This document shows positions 15,020 through 23,595 of a stretch of 35,653 bases of DNA, piece after piece (position 1 is the first letter of the stretch; each line of letters begins with the position of its first letter). The position numbers were made by a program, and so were the translations under genes. The stretch is from an uncultured Clostridia bacterium (lineage in GTDB: Bacteria > Bacillota > Clostridia > TANB77 > CAG-508): the NCBI GenBank assembly GCA_944387435.1, contig CALXEW010000018.1, forward strand, positions 1-35,653, written 5' to 3'. Under the pieces are notes generated by a model. The model ran no database searches. It saw nothing but the letters and a program-made list of their open reading frames with translations, and was not told the DNA's origin.

Positions 15020-16180
15020 ATGTCTGAAAAATTTGTACTAAATGAAACATCTTATTTTGGAAAAGGAGCAAGAGAAGAACTTGTTGGAGAAATCCAAAAA
15101 AGAAGATTTAAAAAAGTATTTTTAGTAAGTGATAAATCATTAGTAGAAGCTGGTGTAACAGCAAAAGTAGAAGAGGTATTAAACAAAGCAGATATACCTT
15201 ATGTTTTATATGATGAAATAAAACCAAACCCAACAATTAAAAATGTATTAGATGGAGTAGAGGCTTGTAAAGCTTCAGAGGCTGATTTGATAGTTGCTGT
15301 AGGTGGTGGTTCAAGTATTGATACAGCAAAAGGAATATCAATAGTTATGACAAACCCTGAAAGAAGTGATATTAAATCTTTAAATGGAGCTTCAAATACA
15401 GTAAATAGAGGTATGCCAATAATTGCAATGCCAACAACAGCAGGAACAGCAGCAGAAGTAACAATAAACTATGTTATAACAGATGAAGACGCTAAAATAA
15501 AAATGGTATGTGTAGACCCAAATGATATACCAATTTTAGCAATAGTAGATTCTGAACTTATGGCTTCAATGCCAAAATCATTAGCTGCATCAACAGGAAT
15601 GGATGCTTTAACACATGCTGTTGAAGGTTATATTACAAAAGCACATAACGACATGTCTGATATGTTTCATATGAAGGCTATTCAAATGATATTTAAATAT
15701 TTACCAGCAGCTGTAAACGACAAAAACCCAGTAGCTATTGAAAAAATGGGAATGGCTCAATATATAGCAGGAATGGGATTTAGTAATGTTGGTCTTGGAA
15801 TAGTACACTCAATGGCTCACCAATTAGGAGCAGTATATGATACACCACATGGAATTGCAAATGCAATGCTACTTCCTACAGTTATGAGATTTAATGGAGA
15901 AGACCCAGCAACAGCTGGAAGATTTAGAGAAATATTAGTAAACATAGGAAGACCAGATGCAGAACATCTAAATGACCAAGATGTTATAAATACATTTGTA
16001 TGGATGATATCAGAGTTAAGTAAAGCAGTTGGAATCACAACAACAATAAAAGATTATGGAGCAAAAGAAGAAGATTTCGAAATGCTTGCAGAAAAAGCAA
16101 TGAATGACCCTTGTAAACCAGGAAATCCAAGAGATGTATCAAAAGAAGACTTTATAGAATTATATAGAAGAGCAATGTAA
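15020..16180 (+). CDS. Iron-containing alcohol dehydrogenase
   Basis: This 386-residue group III dehydrogenase interconverts an alcohol and aldehyde with NAD(P)H. The nucleotide site is GGGSSIDTAKG (about 95-105), followed by TTAGTAAEVT. Metal ligands line up with the FucO pattern: Asp at about 195 and His at about 199 in MDALTHAVEG, His at about 263 and His at about 277 in HSMAHQLGAVYDTPHG, with the catalytic-region His at about 267. Length is normal. AAGGAGG precedes the ATG. The exact substrate (butanol, lactaldehyde, propanediol or other) cannot be read. The nearby aldehyde dehydrogenase suggests shared fermentation of one aldehyde. Confidence 0.92.
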   Translation: MSEKFVLNETSYFGKGAREELVGEIQKRRFKKVFLVSDKSLVEAGVTAKVEEVLNKADIPYVLYDEIKPNPTIKNVLDGVEACKASEADLIVAVGGGSSIDTAKGISIVMTNPERSDIKSLNGASNTVNRGMPIIAMPTTAGTAAEVTINYVITDEDAKIKMVCVDPNDIPILAIVDSELMASMPKSLAASTGMDALTHAVEGYITKAHNDMSDMFHMKAIQMIFKYLPAAVNDKNPVAIEKMGMAQYIAGMGFSNVGLGIVHSMAHQLGAVYDTPHGIANAMLLPTVMRFNGEDPATAGRFREILVNIGRPDAEHLNDQDVINTFVWMISELSKAVGITTTIKDYGAKEEDFEMLAEKAMNDPCKPGNPRDVSKEDFIELYRRAM

Positions 16181-16185
16181 TGAGA

Positions 16186-16227
16186 AAAATGAGACAGATT
16201 GGGGACGGGCCTAATTTGTCTCATTTT
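16186..16227 (+). terminator. First tandem terminator after the alcohol dehydrogenase
   Basis: AAAATGAGACA (16186-16196) pairs perfectly with TGTCTCATTTT (16217-16227). The loop contains TTGGGGACGGG. Confidence 0.8.
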
Positions 16228-16239
16228 GTAAAATGTTTG

Positions 16240-16284
16240 AAAAGTGAAACAAAATAGGGTGTCCCTGTTAGTTTCACTTTTTTT
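16240..16284 (+). terminator. Second tandem terminator
   Basis: AAAAGTGAAAC (16240-16250) pairs perfectly with GTTTCACTTTT (16271-16281) and is followed by more T. Its loop holds AGGGTGTCCCT. It follows 12 bases after the first, with an unrelated stem but a related loop. Confidence 0.8.
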
Positions 16285-16344
16285 ATGAAAATACTTGTAA
16301 AATTTGTAAAAATGTGTAATAATATTATTGTTATAAGAAAAGAC

Positions 16345-16620
16345 AATAAAAAGAGGAGTAGATTTATACTAGTTTTTAGAGAATAGAAGTTATAAGCTGA
16401 AAGCTTCTTAAATATAGGTAAATTGAAGGTAGCTTTTTTGTTAATATTCTGAGAAACTTTGATTTAAGAATATTCGGTTAAACTCCGTTAAAAGTTAATT
16501 AAGATGTTATCTATAGATTATTATATTTTTTGTATTGTTTTATTTACATTTTTATATAGATAATAATTAAGGTGGTACCGTGAGAAATATGCTCGCCCTT
16601 ATTTTAGGGGCGAGCTTTTT
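16345..16620 (+). ncRNA. T-box riboswitch (probably tRNA-Val)
   Basis: A leader of about 275 bases lies before the mutarotase-like gene and valS. The T-box core AAGGTGGTACCGTG (about 16569-16582) is followed by a terminator stem GCTCGCCC/GGGCGAGC with a T tract (16591-16620). Binding of uncharged tRNA to the core would favour the antiterminator and allow transcription. Stem I lies upstream, with GCTGAAAGCTTCTT typical of its apical part. A GTA triplet at 16429-16431 in TTGAAGGTAGC on the 3' side of stem I is a plausible valine specifier, consistent with valS downstream. The specifier call is inferred; the T-box call is firm. Confidence 0.9.
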
Positions 16621-16668
16621 GAATACACAAATAAAATATGAATAAAGAAAAAATAAAGGAGAGTTCAT

Positions 16669-17514
16669 ATGTTAAAAATTGAGAGTAAAAAACAAGGAGC
16701 AGAATTAATAAGTATAAAACTTGATGGAAAAGAAATGTTACATCAAGGTGAATTCTGGAACAGGCATGCACCAATATTATTTCCTATTGTAGGAAGATTA
16801 AAAAATGATGAAACTGTAATAGATGGTAGGACATTCAAAATGGCACAACATGGATTTGCAAGAGATTGCGAATTTGAAGAGTTAGAAAGAAGTGAAAATA
16901 AGCATGAATATGTTTTAGAAAGTAATTCCGAGACTTTAGAAAGATTTCCATTTGAATTTAGTTTATATGTAACTCATTTAGTAGAAGATAATACTTTAAT
17001 TACTAAGTATAAGGTAATAAATAAAGATGAAAAGAAAATGATATTTGGTATAGGTGGACATCCTGCATTTATTTGTGACTATTCTAGTGGTAAATATAAA
17101 ATAGAATTTGAAAAGCAAGAAGATAATATAAAATTTATGAGTTTAAAAGATGGATTAGTTTTAGAAGAAGCTCCAAATATTTTAGTTGATAATTGTATTA
17201 AGTTAAATAAAGATAGTTTTATAAATGATGCTATTATTATGAAAGATATAAAATCTAATAAAGTTTATTTAAAAGAAAATGAAAGAACTATTTTAGAGTT
17301 TGATTTCACAGGTTTTCCATATTTAGGACTGTGGGCAAAAATAGGAGCACCATTCGTCTGTATAGAACCTTGGATGAATACAGCAGATAAAGTTAATACA
17401 GATGGAAAGTTAGAGTCAAAGGAAAATATTTTAAAATTAGAACCAAATGAAGAATTTGAATGTAGTTACAAAATGATGTTTTTTGAACCCGTCCCAAAAA
17501 ACATCAAGAAATAA
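16669..17514 (+). CDS. Aldose 1-epimerase (mutarotase) family protein, LacX-like
   Basis: The 281-residue all-beta protein of the galactose mutarotase fold would interconvert alpha and beta anomers of a sugar. The segments RHAPILFPIVGRLKND, MAQHGFARDCEFE, GGHPAF (about 129-134, with the family's His) and PFVCIEPWMNTAD near the end (Glu as catalytic base) are typical of the LacX/YihR-like branch. GGAG precedes the ATG. It is the first gene behind the T-box and precedes valS by 45 bp, so expression should follow tRNA-Val charging. A metabolic reason for that is not obvious. It may simply ride in the operon. Confidence 0.8.
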   Translation: MLKIESKKQGAELISIKLDGKEMLHQGEFWNRHAPILFPIVGRLKNDETVIDGRTFKMAQHGFARDCEFEELERSENKHEYVLESNSETLERFPFEFSLYVTHLVEDNTLITKYKVINKDEKKMIFGIGGHPAFICDYSSGKYKIEFEKQEDNIKFMSLKDGLVLEEAPNILVDNCIKLNKDSFINDAIIMKDIKSNKVYLKENERTILEFDFTGFPYLGLWAKIGAPFVCIEPWMNTADKVNTDGKLESKENILKLEPNEEFECSYKMMFFEPVPKNIKK

Positions 17515-17559
17515 CAAGAAAAGAAAGAATATGAAAAAAATATAAAAGGAGAGGATATT

Positions 17560-20193
17560 ATGTTAGAGAATAAGTATAATCCAAAAGATTTTGAGGACAA
17601 ATTATATGAAGAATGGGAGGAAAAAGGTTATTTTAAACCAAGTATGGATGAAACAAAAGAAAGTTTCTGTATCATGATGCCACCACCAAATGTAACAGGA
17701 AAATTACACATGGGACATGCCCTAGACGGTACAATTCAAGATATATTAATTAGATTTAAAAGAATGCAAGGATATAATACATTATGGCTTCCAGGCTCTG
17801 ACCATGCATCTATTTCAACAGAGATGAAAGTTGTTCAAAAGTTAAAAGAAGAAGGAAAAGCAAAACAAGATGTAGGAAGAGAAAAATTCTTAGAAGAATG
17901 TTGGGATTGGACTCATCTTTATGGTGGAGAAATTCAAAAACAACAAAGAAAATTAGGTTGTTCTTGTGATTGGGATAGGCGTAGATTTACACTAGATGAA
18001 GGTTTATCTGATGCTGTTTTAGAAGAATTTATTAATTTATATAACCAAGGATATATCTATAAAGGAACTAGAATGGTAAACTGGTGCCCTAACTGTAATA
18101 CAGCAATTTCAGATGCAGAAGTAGAATATAAAGAAGAAGCTTCTCATTTATGGCATCTAAGATATAAAATTAAAGGTGAAGAAAGATACGTAGAAGTTGC
18201 AACAACAAGACCTGAAACAATGCTTGGTGATACTGCAGTTGCCGTAAATCCAGAAGATGAAAGATATAAAGACTTAGTTGGAAAAACTTGTATACTTCCT
18301 ATTGTAAATAGAGAAATACCAATTATAGCAGATGAATTTGTAGACAAAGAATTTGGAACAGGCCTAGTTAAAATTACACCTGCACATGACCCTAATGATT
18401 ATGAAGCAGGTAAAAGGAACAACTTAGAGTTTATTGAAGTATTTGATAGTAAAACAATAATGGGAGATTTAATGCCTGAAGTAAAAGGAATGACAGCAAT
18501 AGAAGCTAGACCAATCATTGTTGAAAGATTAAAAGAATTAGGAGCATTAGTATCTATAGAAGATTACACTCATAATGTTGGAACTTGTGAGAGATGTAAA
18601 ACAAAAATAGAGCCAAGAATATCAGAGCAATGGTTTGTTAAAATGAAAGAATTAGCAGAGCCAGCAATTAAAGCAGTTAAAGAAAATGATGTTAAATTTA
18701 TACCAAAAAGATATGAAAAAATATATTTCAATTGGATGGATAATATTCAAGACTGGTGTATTTCAAGACAATTATGGTGGGGACATAGAATACCTGCATA
18801 CTATTGTAAAGATTGCAATCATATTAATGTTGCAAAAGAACAACCAGAAAAATGTGAAAATTGTGGATCTAAAAATTTGGAACAAGATACAGACACGTTA
18901 GATACATGGTTTAGTTCAGCTCTATGGCCATTTTCAACACTTGGTTGGCCAAATAAAGATGCTAAAGATTTAAAAACATTTTATCCAACTAATGTATTAG
19001 TAACAGCATATGATATTATATTCTTCTGGGTAGCTAGAATGGTATTTTCAGGATTATATGCAATGAATGAGAAGCCATTTAGTGATATATTAATACACGG
19101 TATTGTACGTGATAGTAAAGGAAGGAAAATGTCAAAAACACTTGGAAATGGAGTAGACCCAATAGAAGTTATTGATAAATATGGAGCAGATGCATTAAGG
19201 TTCTCAGTACTTTCTGGAACTACAATGGGAAATGATATTAGATATATGCCAGAAAAGTTAGAACAAGCATCTAATTTCGCAAATAAGATATGGAATGCTG
19301 CTAAATTTATAATAATGAATAGACCAGAAGAAGAAAAAATAATAGAATTTTCTAAAGGAAAAAATGAAGAAAAATTATCCATAGAGGATAAATGGATATT
19401 AAACAAATTAAATAGATTAGTAGAAGAAATAACAAATAATATTGAAAAATATGATTTAGGTGTAGCAATTGATAAAGTTTACAGCTTTATGTGGAATGAA
19501 TTTTGTGATTGGTATATTGAGATGGCAAAAATTAACCTATATAATGGAACAGAGGAAGATAGGATTAAAACATCATATGTGCTTGATAAAGTATTTAGAA
19601 CATGTTTAAAATTATTACATCCATTTATGCCATTTGTAACATCTAAAATCTATGATAATTTAGTAAAATATGATGATAAAGATTTAATGGTATCTTCTTG
19701 GCCTGAGAAGGAAAATATTGATTATGGAAAAGAAGAAGAAACAGTAGAAAAAGTAAAAGAATTAATTGTAGAAGTTAGAAATGTAAGAGCTACTAAAAAT
19801 ATTCATCCAAGTAAGAAATCTAAATTAGTATTTGTAACAGATAAATACGAAGAGGAAATAAAAGAATTAGAAGACATATTATTAAAATTAGCATTTGGTA
19901 GTTCTTTAGAAGTAAAGGAAAATAATAAAGATATTTCAGAAGACGCTATCAATATAATGGTAGAAGGTATTGAACTTTATATGCCATTAGAAGGATTAAT
20001 AGATAAAGAAGAAGAAAAGATGAGATTAGAAGAAGAAAAAACAAGGCTAGAAGGAGAAGTTTTAAGATGCGAAAAAATGCTTTCTAACCCAGGATTTGTA
20101 AATAAAGCACCAAAAGCAAAAGTAGAAGAAGAGCAAGAAAAATTAAAGAATTATAAAGAGATGTTAGAAAAACTATTAGAAAAACTAAAGTAA
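17560..20193 (+). CDS. valS: Valyl-tRNA synthetase
   Basis: The 877-residue class I synthetase charges tRNA-Val. HMGH of the HIGH motif is at about 50-53 within PPPNVTGKLHMGHAL, and KMSKT of the KMSKS motif is at about 523-527. The editing domain (about 190-340) contains TTRPETMLGDTAVAV. A zinc-type pair, CKDCNH...CENCGS, lies near 412-430. The C-terminus (about 800-877) is an arginine/glutamate-rich coiled coil that contacts the tRNA. Length is normal. GGAGAGG precedes the ATG. The T-box at 16345 controls it. Confidence 0.97.
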   Translation: MLENKYNPKDFEDKLYEEWEEKGYFKPSMDETKESFCIMMPPPNVTGKLHMGHALDGTIQDILIRFKRMQGYNTLWLPGSDHASISTEMKVVQKLKEEGKAKQDVGREKFLEECWDWTHLYGGEIQKQQRKLGCSCDWDRRRFTLDEGLSDAVLEEFINLYNQGYIYKGTRMVNWCPNCNTAISDAEVEYKEEASHLWHLRYKIKGEERYVEVATTRPETMLGDTAVAVNPEDERYKDLVGKTCILPIVNREIPIIADEFVDKEFGTGLVKITPAHDPNDYEAGKRNNLEFIEVFDSKTIMGDLMPEVKGMTAIEARPIIVERLKELGALVSIEDYTHNVGTCERCKTKIEPRISEQWFVKMKELAEPAIKAVKENDVKFIPKRYEKIYFNWMDNIQDWCISRQLWWGHRIPAYYCKDCNHINVAKEQPEKCENCGSKNLEQDTDTLDTWFSSALWPFSTLGWPNKDAKDLKTFYPTNVLVTAYDIIFFWVARMVFSGLYAMNEKPFSDILIHGIVRDSKGRKMSKTLGNGVDPIEVIDKYGADALRFSVLSGTTMGNDIRYMPEKLEQASNFANKIWNAAKFIIMNRPEEEKIIEFSKGKNEEKLSIEDKWILNKLNRLVEEITNNIEKYDLGVAIDKVYSFMWNEFCDWYIEMAKINLYNGTEEDRIKTSYVLDKVFRTCLKLLHPFMPFVTSKIYDNLVKYDDKDLMVSSWPEKENIDYGKEEETVEKVKELIVEVRNVRATKNIHPSKKSKLVFVTDKYEEEIKELEDILLKLAFGSSLEVKENNKDISEDAINIMVEGIELYMPLEGLIDKEEEKMRLEEEKTRLEGEVLRCEKMLSNPGFVNKAPKAKVEEEQEKLKNYKEMLEKLLEKLK

Positions 20194-20199
20194 CATAAA

Positions 20200-20228
20200 G
20201 TGACAAATTAAGAAATATGTGGTATAAT
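20200..20228 (+). promoter_or_regulatory. Promoter of the GC-rich gene
   Basis: GTGACA, 17 bases, then TATAAT. It begins 6 bases after the valS stop and lies in AT-rich host-like sequence, whereas the gene it serves is GC-rich. Confidence 0.6.
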
Positions 20229-20283
20229 AATAAATAGGTACAAAACATATGGCGGCTAGCCATCTGAGAAGAAAGGATTCAGC

Positions 20284-20706
20284 ATGGAGACAAGGTTTCA
20301 ACTGGTTTTCGAGGATGTGGTTGGTAGCAACTTCGACATTCCTGTTCTTAAGTTCAGGGATACCGAAAGTGGAGCAGAGACTCCGAGCTTCATTCTTGAC
20401 GTCAAGAGGTCTCGCTCTTACTCTAAGTGGAAGATTCGCTTAGGAGTAGATGAGGAAATTTCCCGCAAAGTCGAGAATCTATTCCGCGAAGCTGTCAAGG
20501 AGAGCGAATACAAGCTCGTCTTTGAGATGTGCAGGACATTTGACCTCGACGTAGAGATGCTTGGAAGGCTTTGCGACCACATGATTAGGCTTAGCATGAT
20601 TACATGCGAGACACCAAGCTTTACGGTATCTGCATACGACGAGAACGACTATTGGGGGGCTGGAAACTACTCTCCCAAGAAGTGTGCAGTAGCTGCTATC
20701 GATTAA
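20284..20706 (+). CDS. Uncharacterised 140-residue protein of foreign base composition
   Basis: The gene is close to half G+C by eye, with codons such as CTC, GTC, GAC, CGC and AAG that its neighbours rarely use. The protein is soluble, acidic/mixed, with no membrane helix. It begins METRFQLVFEDVVGSNFDIP and is rich in Arg, Glu and Ser. No motif or family was recognised. AGAAAGGA sits about 10 bases before the ATG, and the gene has its own promoter and two hairpins after it. The leader contains the palindrome ATGGCGGCTAGCCAT. Everything suggests recent transfer of a small self-contained expression cassette between valS and the sporulation operon. Confidence 0.7.
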   Translation: METRFQLVFEDVVGSNFDIPVLKFRDTESGAETPSFILDVKRSRSYSKWKIRLGVDEEISRKVENLFREAVKESEYKLVFEMCRTFDLDVEMLGRLCDHMIRLSMITCETPSFTVSAYDENDYWGAGNYSPKKCAVAAID

Positions 20707-20716
20707 GCCGTGGTGT

Positions 20717-20775
20717 CCGAGAGCGACTGCTCTTGGAAAGAGAGAGGTAAGAGTAAAATCTACCTCTTTCTTTTT
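20717..20775 (+). terminator. Hairpin plus terminator after the GC-rich gene
   Basis: CCGAGAGC-GACT-GCTCTTGG (20717-20736) is an 8-bp stem. It is followed by AGAGGTA pairing with TACCTCT and a T-rich tail (CTTTCTTTTTG). The first stem has the GC-rich composition of the gene and the second is mixed. Confidence 0.7.
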
Positions 20776-20794
20776 GTTTATAAAAATGTAATAA

Positions 20795-20840
20795 GAAGTT
20801 TGTCGAAAAGTTCTAATATATCGACAAAACTTCCTATTTT
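20795..20840. terminator. Hairpin upstream of the spoIIA promoter
   Basis: GAAGTTTGTCGA (20795-20806) pairs with TCGACAAAACTTC (20821-20833) with one bulged base, followed by CTATTTTTT. It insulates the sporulation operon from the cassette upstream. Confidence 0.65.
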
Positions 20841-20846
20841 TTACTC

Positions 20847-20875
20847 TTGGAAAATATTGTAAATGGTACTATAAT
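20847..20875 (+). promoter_or_regulatory. Candidate promoter of the spoIIA operon
   Basis: TTGGAA, 17 bases, then TATAAT. It reads as a sigma-A promoter. In Bacillus this operon uses sigma-H, and no clear sigma-H site was seen here, so the assignment is tentative. Confidence 0.5.
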
Positions 20876-20909
20876 AAGTAATGTAAATTTTTGGAAAGGA
20901 AGGGAAAAT

Positions 20910-21224
20910 ATGGAGTCAAAGTTTTATGAAAAGGACAAGCTGTTGGTCTTAAAAGTTACGTCTGAAATTGACGACCATAGTGTACAAGAGATAAGGAGGA
21001 AAGCGGATTATGAGATGGAGAGATATATGCCTAAAAAAGTTATATTTGATTTTGATGGTGTTACTTTCATGGATAGTAGCGGAATAGGGTTAGTGATAGG
21101 AAGGTATAAGTTTGCAAACATGATAGGTGCAAAATTGGAGGTAAGCAATTTGACCAAAAGTGTAAGAAGAATTTTTGATATGAGTGGGCTATTAAAACTA
21201 ATTCCAACAGTAGAATTAAATTAA
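20910..21224 (+). CDS. spoIIAA: Anti-sigma F factor antagonist SpoIIAA
   Basis: The protein has 104 residues from the ATG at 20910 (GGAAGG upstream); a TTG at 20847 is inside the promoter and was not used. It is a STAS-domain protein with the phosphorylated-serine motif MDSSGIGL (Ser at about 57). By homology the unphosphorylated form binds SpoIIAB and frees sigma-F in the forespore, while SpoIIAB phosphorylates it. First gene of the three-gene operon. Confidence 0.95.
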   Translation: MESKFYEKDKLLVLKVTSEIDDHSVQEIRRKADYEMERYMPKKVIFDFDGVTFMDSSGIGLVIGRYKFANMIGAKLEVSNLTKSVRRIFDMSGLLKLIPTVELN

Positions 21225-21279
21225 AAAGTATCCCAGACGGTACAGGCCCAAAAAATCGCAAATAGGAAAGGAAGAAGAT

Positions 21280-21750
21280 ATGTATAATAATGAAATGAAA
21301 TTAGAATTTATTAGTAAGTCTTCAAACGAAGCTTTTGCAAGGATAGCTGTTGCAGCATTTGCTTCGCAACTAGACCCTACAATTGAAGAACTTGCAGATA
21401 TTAAAACTGCTGTATCAGAAGCAGTTACTAATAGTATTATTCATGGTTATGATAAAAAACAAGGAGTGGTTAAAATATCAGCTTGGCTTAAAAGTAATGA
21501 AATTATAATAGAAATTTCTGATAAAGGAAAAGGTATAGAAAATGTAGAGATAGCAAAAGAACCATTATATACAACAAAACCAAATCTAGAAAGGTCAGGC
21601 ATGGGATTTACTATAATGGAAAGTTTTATGGATAAAATGGAAGTAGAGTCAGTTGTGGGATTGGGAACAAAAATTACTATGTCTAAACTCATAAAGCCAA
21701 AAGAAGATAAAGAAGAGGAAGAATTTAAAATGCTTATGACAAATTCTTAA
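21280..21750 (+). CDS. spoIIAB: Anti-sigma F factor and serine kinase SpoIIAB
   Basis: The 156-residue GHKL-fold protein kinase has an N box [11 protein letters not shown] (about 47-57), a G1 box ISDKGKGI (about 79-86) and a G2 box RSGMGFTIM (about 107-115). It holds sigma-F inactive and phosphorylates SpoIIAA. GGAAGAAG precedes the ATG. It is about 10 residues longer than the Bacillus protein because of an acidic lysine/glutamate tail. It is followed 16 bp later by sigF. Confidence 0.95.
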   Translation: MYNNEMKLEFISKSSNEAFARIAVAAFASQLDPTIEELADIKTAVSEAVTNSIIHGYDKKQGVVKISAWLKSNEIIIEISDKGKGIENVEIAKEPLYTTKPNLERSGMGFTIMESFMDKMEVESVVGLGTKITMSKLIKPKEDKEEEEFKMLMTNS

Positions 21751-21766
21751 AAGAAAAGAGGAAGGT

Positions 21767-22495
21767 ATGTACGAAAATGATAAAAAATCCATAAAAAAGG
21801 CTCAAGAAGGAGATGATTATGAGCTTGAAAAACTAATAAATAACAACAATGGACTTATCTGGTCTATAGTAAAAAGATTTCAAGGAAGAGGTTATGAAAC
21901 AGAAGATTTATACCAAATAGCATGTATAGGATTTATAAAATCTATAAAAAGATTTGATACTAATTTTGAAGTAAAGCTTTCTACATATGCTGTACCCTAT
22001 ATGATTGGAGAAATAAAAAGATATATACGAGATGATAGTCCTATAAAAGTAAGTAGAAGTATAAAAGAATTAGGAATTAAAATAAGAGAATTACAAAAAG
22101 AATATTTTTATAAAAAAGGAGAGGATATAACTATAGAAAAAATAGAAAGAGAGTTAAAGGTATCTAAAGAAGATATAATACTAGCAATGGAAGCAACAAG
22201 AAAACCGGAGTCAATTGAAGGTTCTAGTAATACAAATTCTAATAGTGAAAAAAATATTACTTTACTTGATAGATTATCTACGAATAAAGACGAAGAAGAA
22301 ATTCTTACCAATAAAATTGTAATAAATGAGCTAATTAAGAATCTAAACGAAAGAGATAAAAAGGTGATTTTACTTAGATTTTTCAAAGAAAAAACTCAAA
22401 GCCAAGTGGCAGAGATTCTAGGAGTAACACAGGTTCAGGTTTCTAGAATAGAAAGAAAAATTTTAAATAGTATGAAAACTAAATTATTCTCATAA
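21767..22495 (+). CDS. sigF: RNA polymerase sigma-F factor
   Basis: The 242-residue sigma-70 family protein has region 2 with GYETEDLYQIACIGFIKSIKR and KLSTYAVPYMIGEIKRYIRD (about 42-90). Region 3 follows, and region 4 has a helix-turn-helix QSQVAEILGVTQVQVSRIE (about 211-229). It directs early forespore transcription. Its position directly after spoIIAB, with spoIID and spoIIQ following, fixes the identity as sigma-F and not sigma-G. GAGGAAGG precedes the ATG. Confidence 0.94.
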   Translation: MYENDKKSIKKAQEGDDYELEKLINNNNGLIWSIVKRFQGRGYETEDLYQIACIGFIKSIKRFDTNFEVKLSTYAVPYMIGEIKRYIRDDSPIKVSRSIKELGIKIRELQKEYFYKKGEDITIEKIERELKVSKEDIILAMEATRKPESIEGSSNTNSNSEKNITLLDRLSTNKDEEEILTNKIVINELIKNLNERDKKVILLRFFKEKTQSQVAEILGVTQVQVSRIERKILNSMKTKLFS

Positions 22496-22527
22496 ATAAT
22501 ATAGAGGGGAATTTTAGGAGTGGTAAG

Positions 22528-23520
22528 ATGAAAAAAATTTTTATCTATTTTTTTATATTTTTATTAATTTTCTTTTTACTTCCAGCATTACTTACTAAAA
22601 AAAATGTAGAAGCAAAAGCTCCTGAAAATAATACAGAAAGAAATGCAGAGGTATATGATTATAAAAATTATGGAATAATAAAATTATTACATAAAAGTAC
22701 AGGAGAAGTTGAAGATGTTCCAATAGATACATATTTGTGTAATGTAGTTTCTGCAGAGATGCCAGCTGATTTTGAATTAGAAGCATTAAAAGCACAAGCC
22801 GTTGTTGCAAGGACATATACTATTTATAAAATACAAAATAAGAAACATGATAACGCAGATATTTGTGATGATTCTTCTTGTTGCCAAGCTTGGATATCGA
22901 AAGAAGATAGACTTGCTAGATGGGATGAGGATAAGAAAGAAAATAATTGGGCAAAAATAGAACAATGTGTGAATGAAACTAAAGGAAAAATAATTACATA
23001 TAACGGGGCTCCTATAAATGCATTTTTCCATTCAAATAGTGGAGGAACAACAGAACTTCCTGTAAATGTTTGGGGTGGTGGGACAGAACTTCCTTATTTA
23101 CAAGTAGTAGAAACTGCTGGAGAAGAAGGATATACACAATACAGTTCAGAAGTAATATTTACACAGGATGAATTAATAGAAAAGTTAAAAACTAAATATG
23201 AGGACATTACAATTGATTTTAATAATGATGATGATTTAAAAATTTTAGATTATACTGATAGTGGAAGAGTAAAAACAGTGAAGTTTGGAAATCATGAACT
23301 TTCAGGTACAGAGACAAGAAGCTTACTTGGTTTAAGGTCTACTAATTTTGAAATAATAAAAGAAAATGGAAATATAAAGTTTTCAGTTAAAGGATATGGC
23401 CATGGTGTTGGAATGAGCCAAACAGGTGCAGATACTCTGGCCAAAGAAGGTAAAACCTATGAAGATATAATTAAACATTTTTATGTTGGTGTTGAAATCC
23501 AAGAAGTAAATTCTCTATAA
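22528..23520 (+). CDS. spoIID: Stage II sporulation protein D (peptidoglycan lytic transglycosylase)
   Basis: The 330-residue protein has an N-terminal anchor helix (about 4-22) and a SpoIID domain. Typical segments are VVSAEMPADFELEALKAQAV with the catalytic Glu (about 76), VARTYTIYK, FFHSNSGGTTE, and GYGHGVGMSQTGA near the C-terminus. With SpoIIP and SpoIIM it degrades septal peptidoglycan during engulfment, acting outside the mother-cell membrane. The tail GYGHGVGMSQ is the family's most conserved stretch. It follows sigF by 32 bp and could share its transcript or be made in the mother cell from its own promoter. Confidence 0.94.
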   Translation: MKKIFIYFFIFLLIFFLLPALLTKKNVEAKAPENNTERNAEVYDYKNYGIIKLLHKSTGEVEDVPIDTYLCNVVSAEMPADFELEALKAQAVVARTYTIYKIQNKKHDNADICDDSSCCQAWISKEDRLARWDEDKKENNWAKIEQCVNETKGKIITYNGAPINAFFHSNSGGTTELPVNVWGGGTELPYLQVVETAGEEGYTQYSSEVIFTQDELIEKLKTKYEDITIDFNNDDDLKILDYTDSGRVKTVKFGNHELSGTETRSLLGLRSTNFEIIKENGNIKFSVKGYGHGVGMSQTGADTLAKEGKTYEDIIKHFYVGVEIQEVNSL

Positions 23521-23595
23521 AAAATTATCCTAAAATGTATAATCTCTTCAAAATAGGAAATACTTGTATTAATAAAAATTTGAAGGAGGATTAAT

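Noticed and set aside
18981..19406. 141-residue minus-strand frame inside valS
   Set aside because: Antisense to conserved valS sequence including KMSKT; no ribosome binding site.
20249..20443. 64-residue plus-strand frame overlapping the GC-rich gene
   Set aside because: Overlaps the longer frame at 20284, which has a proper ribosome binding site (AGAAAGGA). The ATG at 20249 has none and lies in a palindrome.
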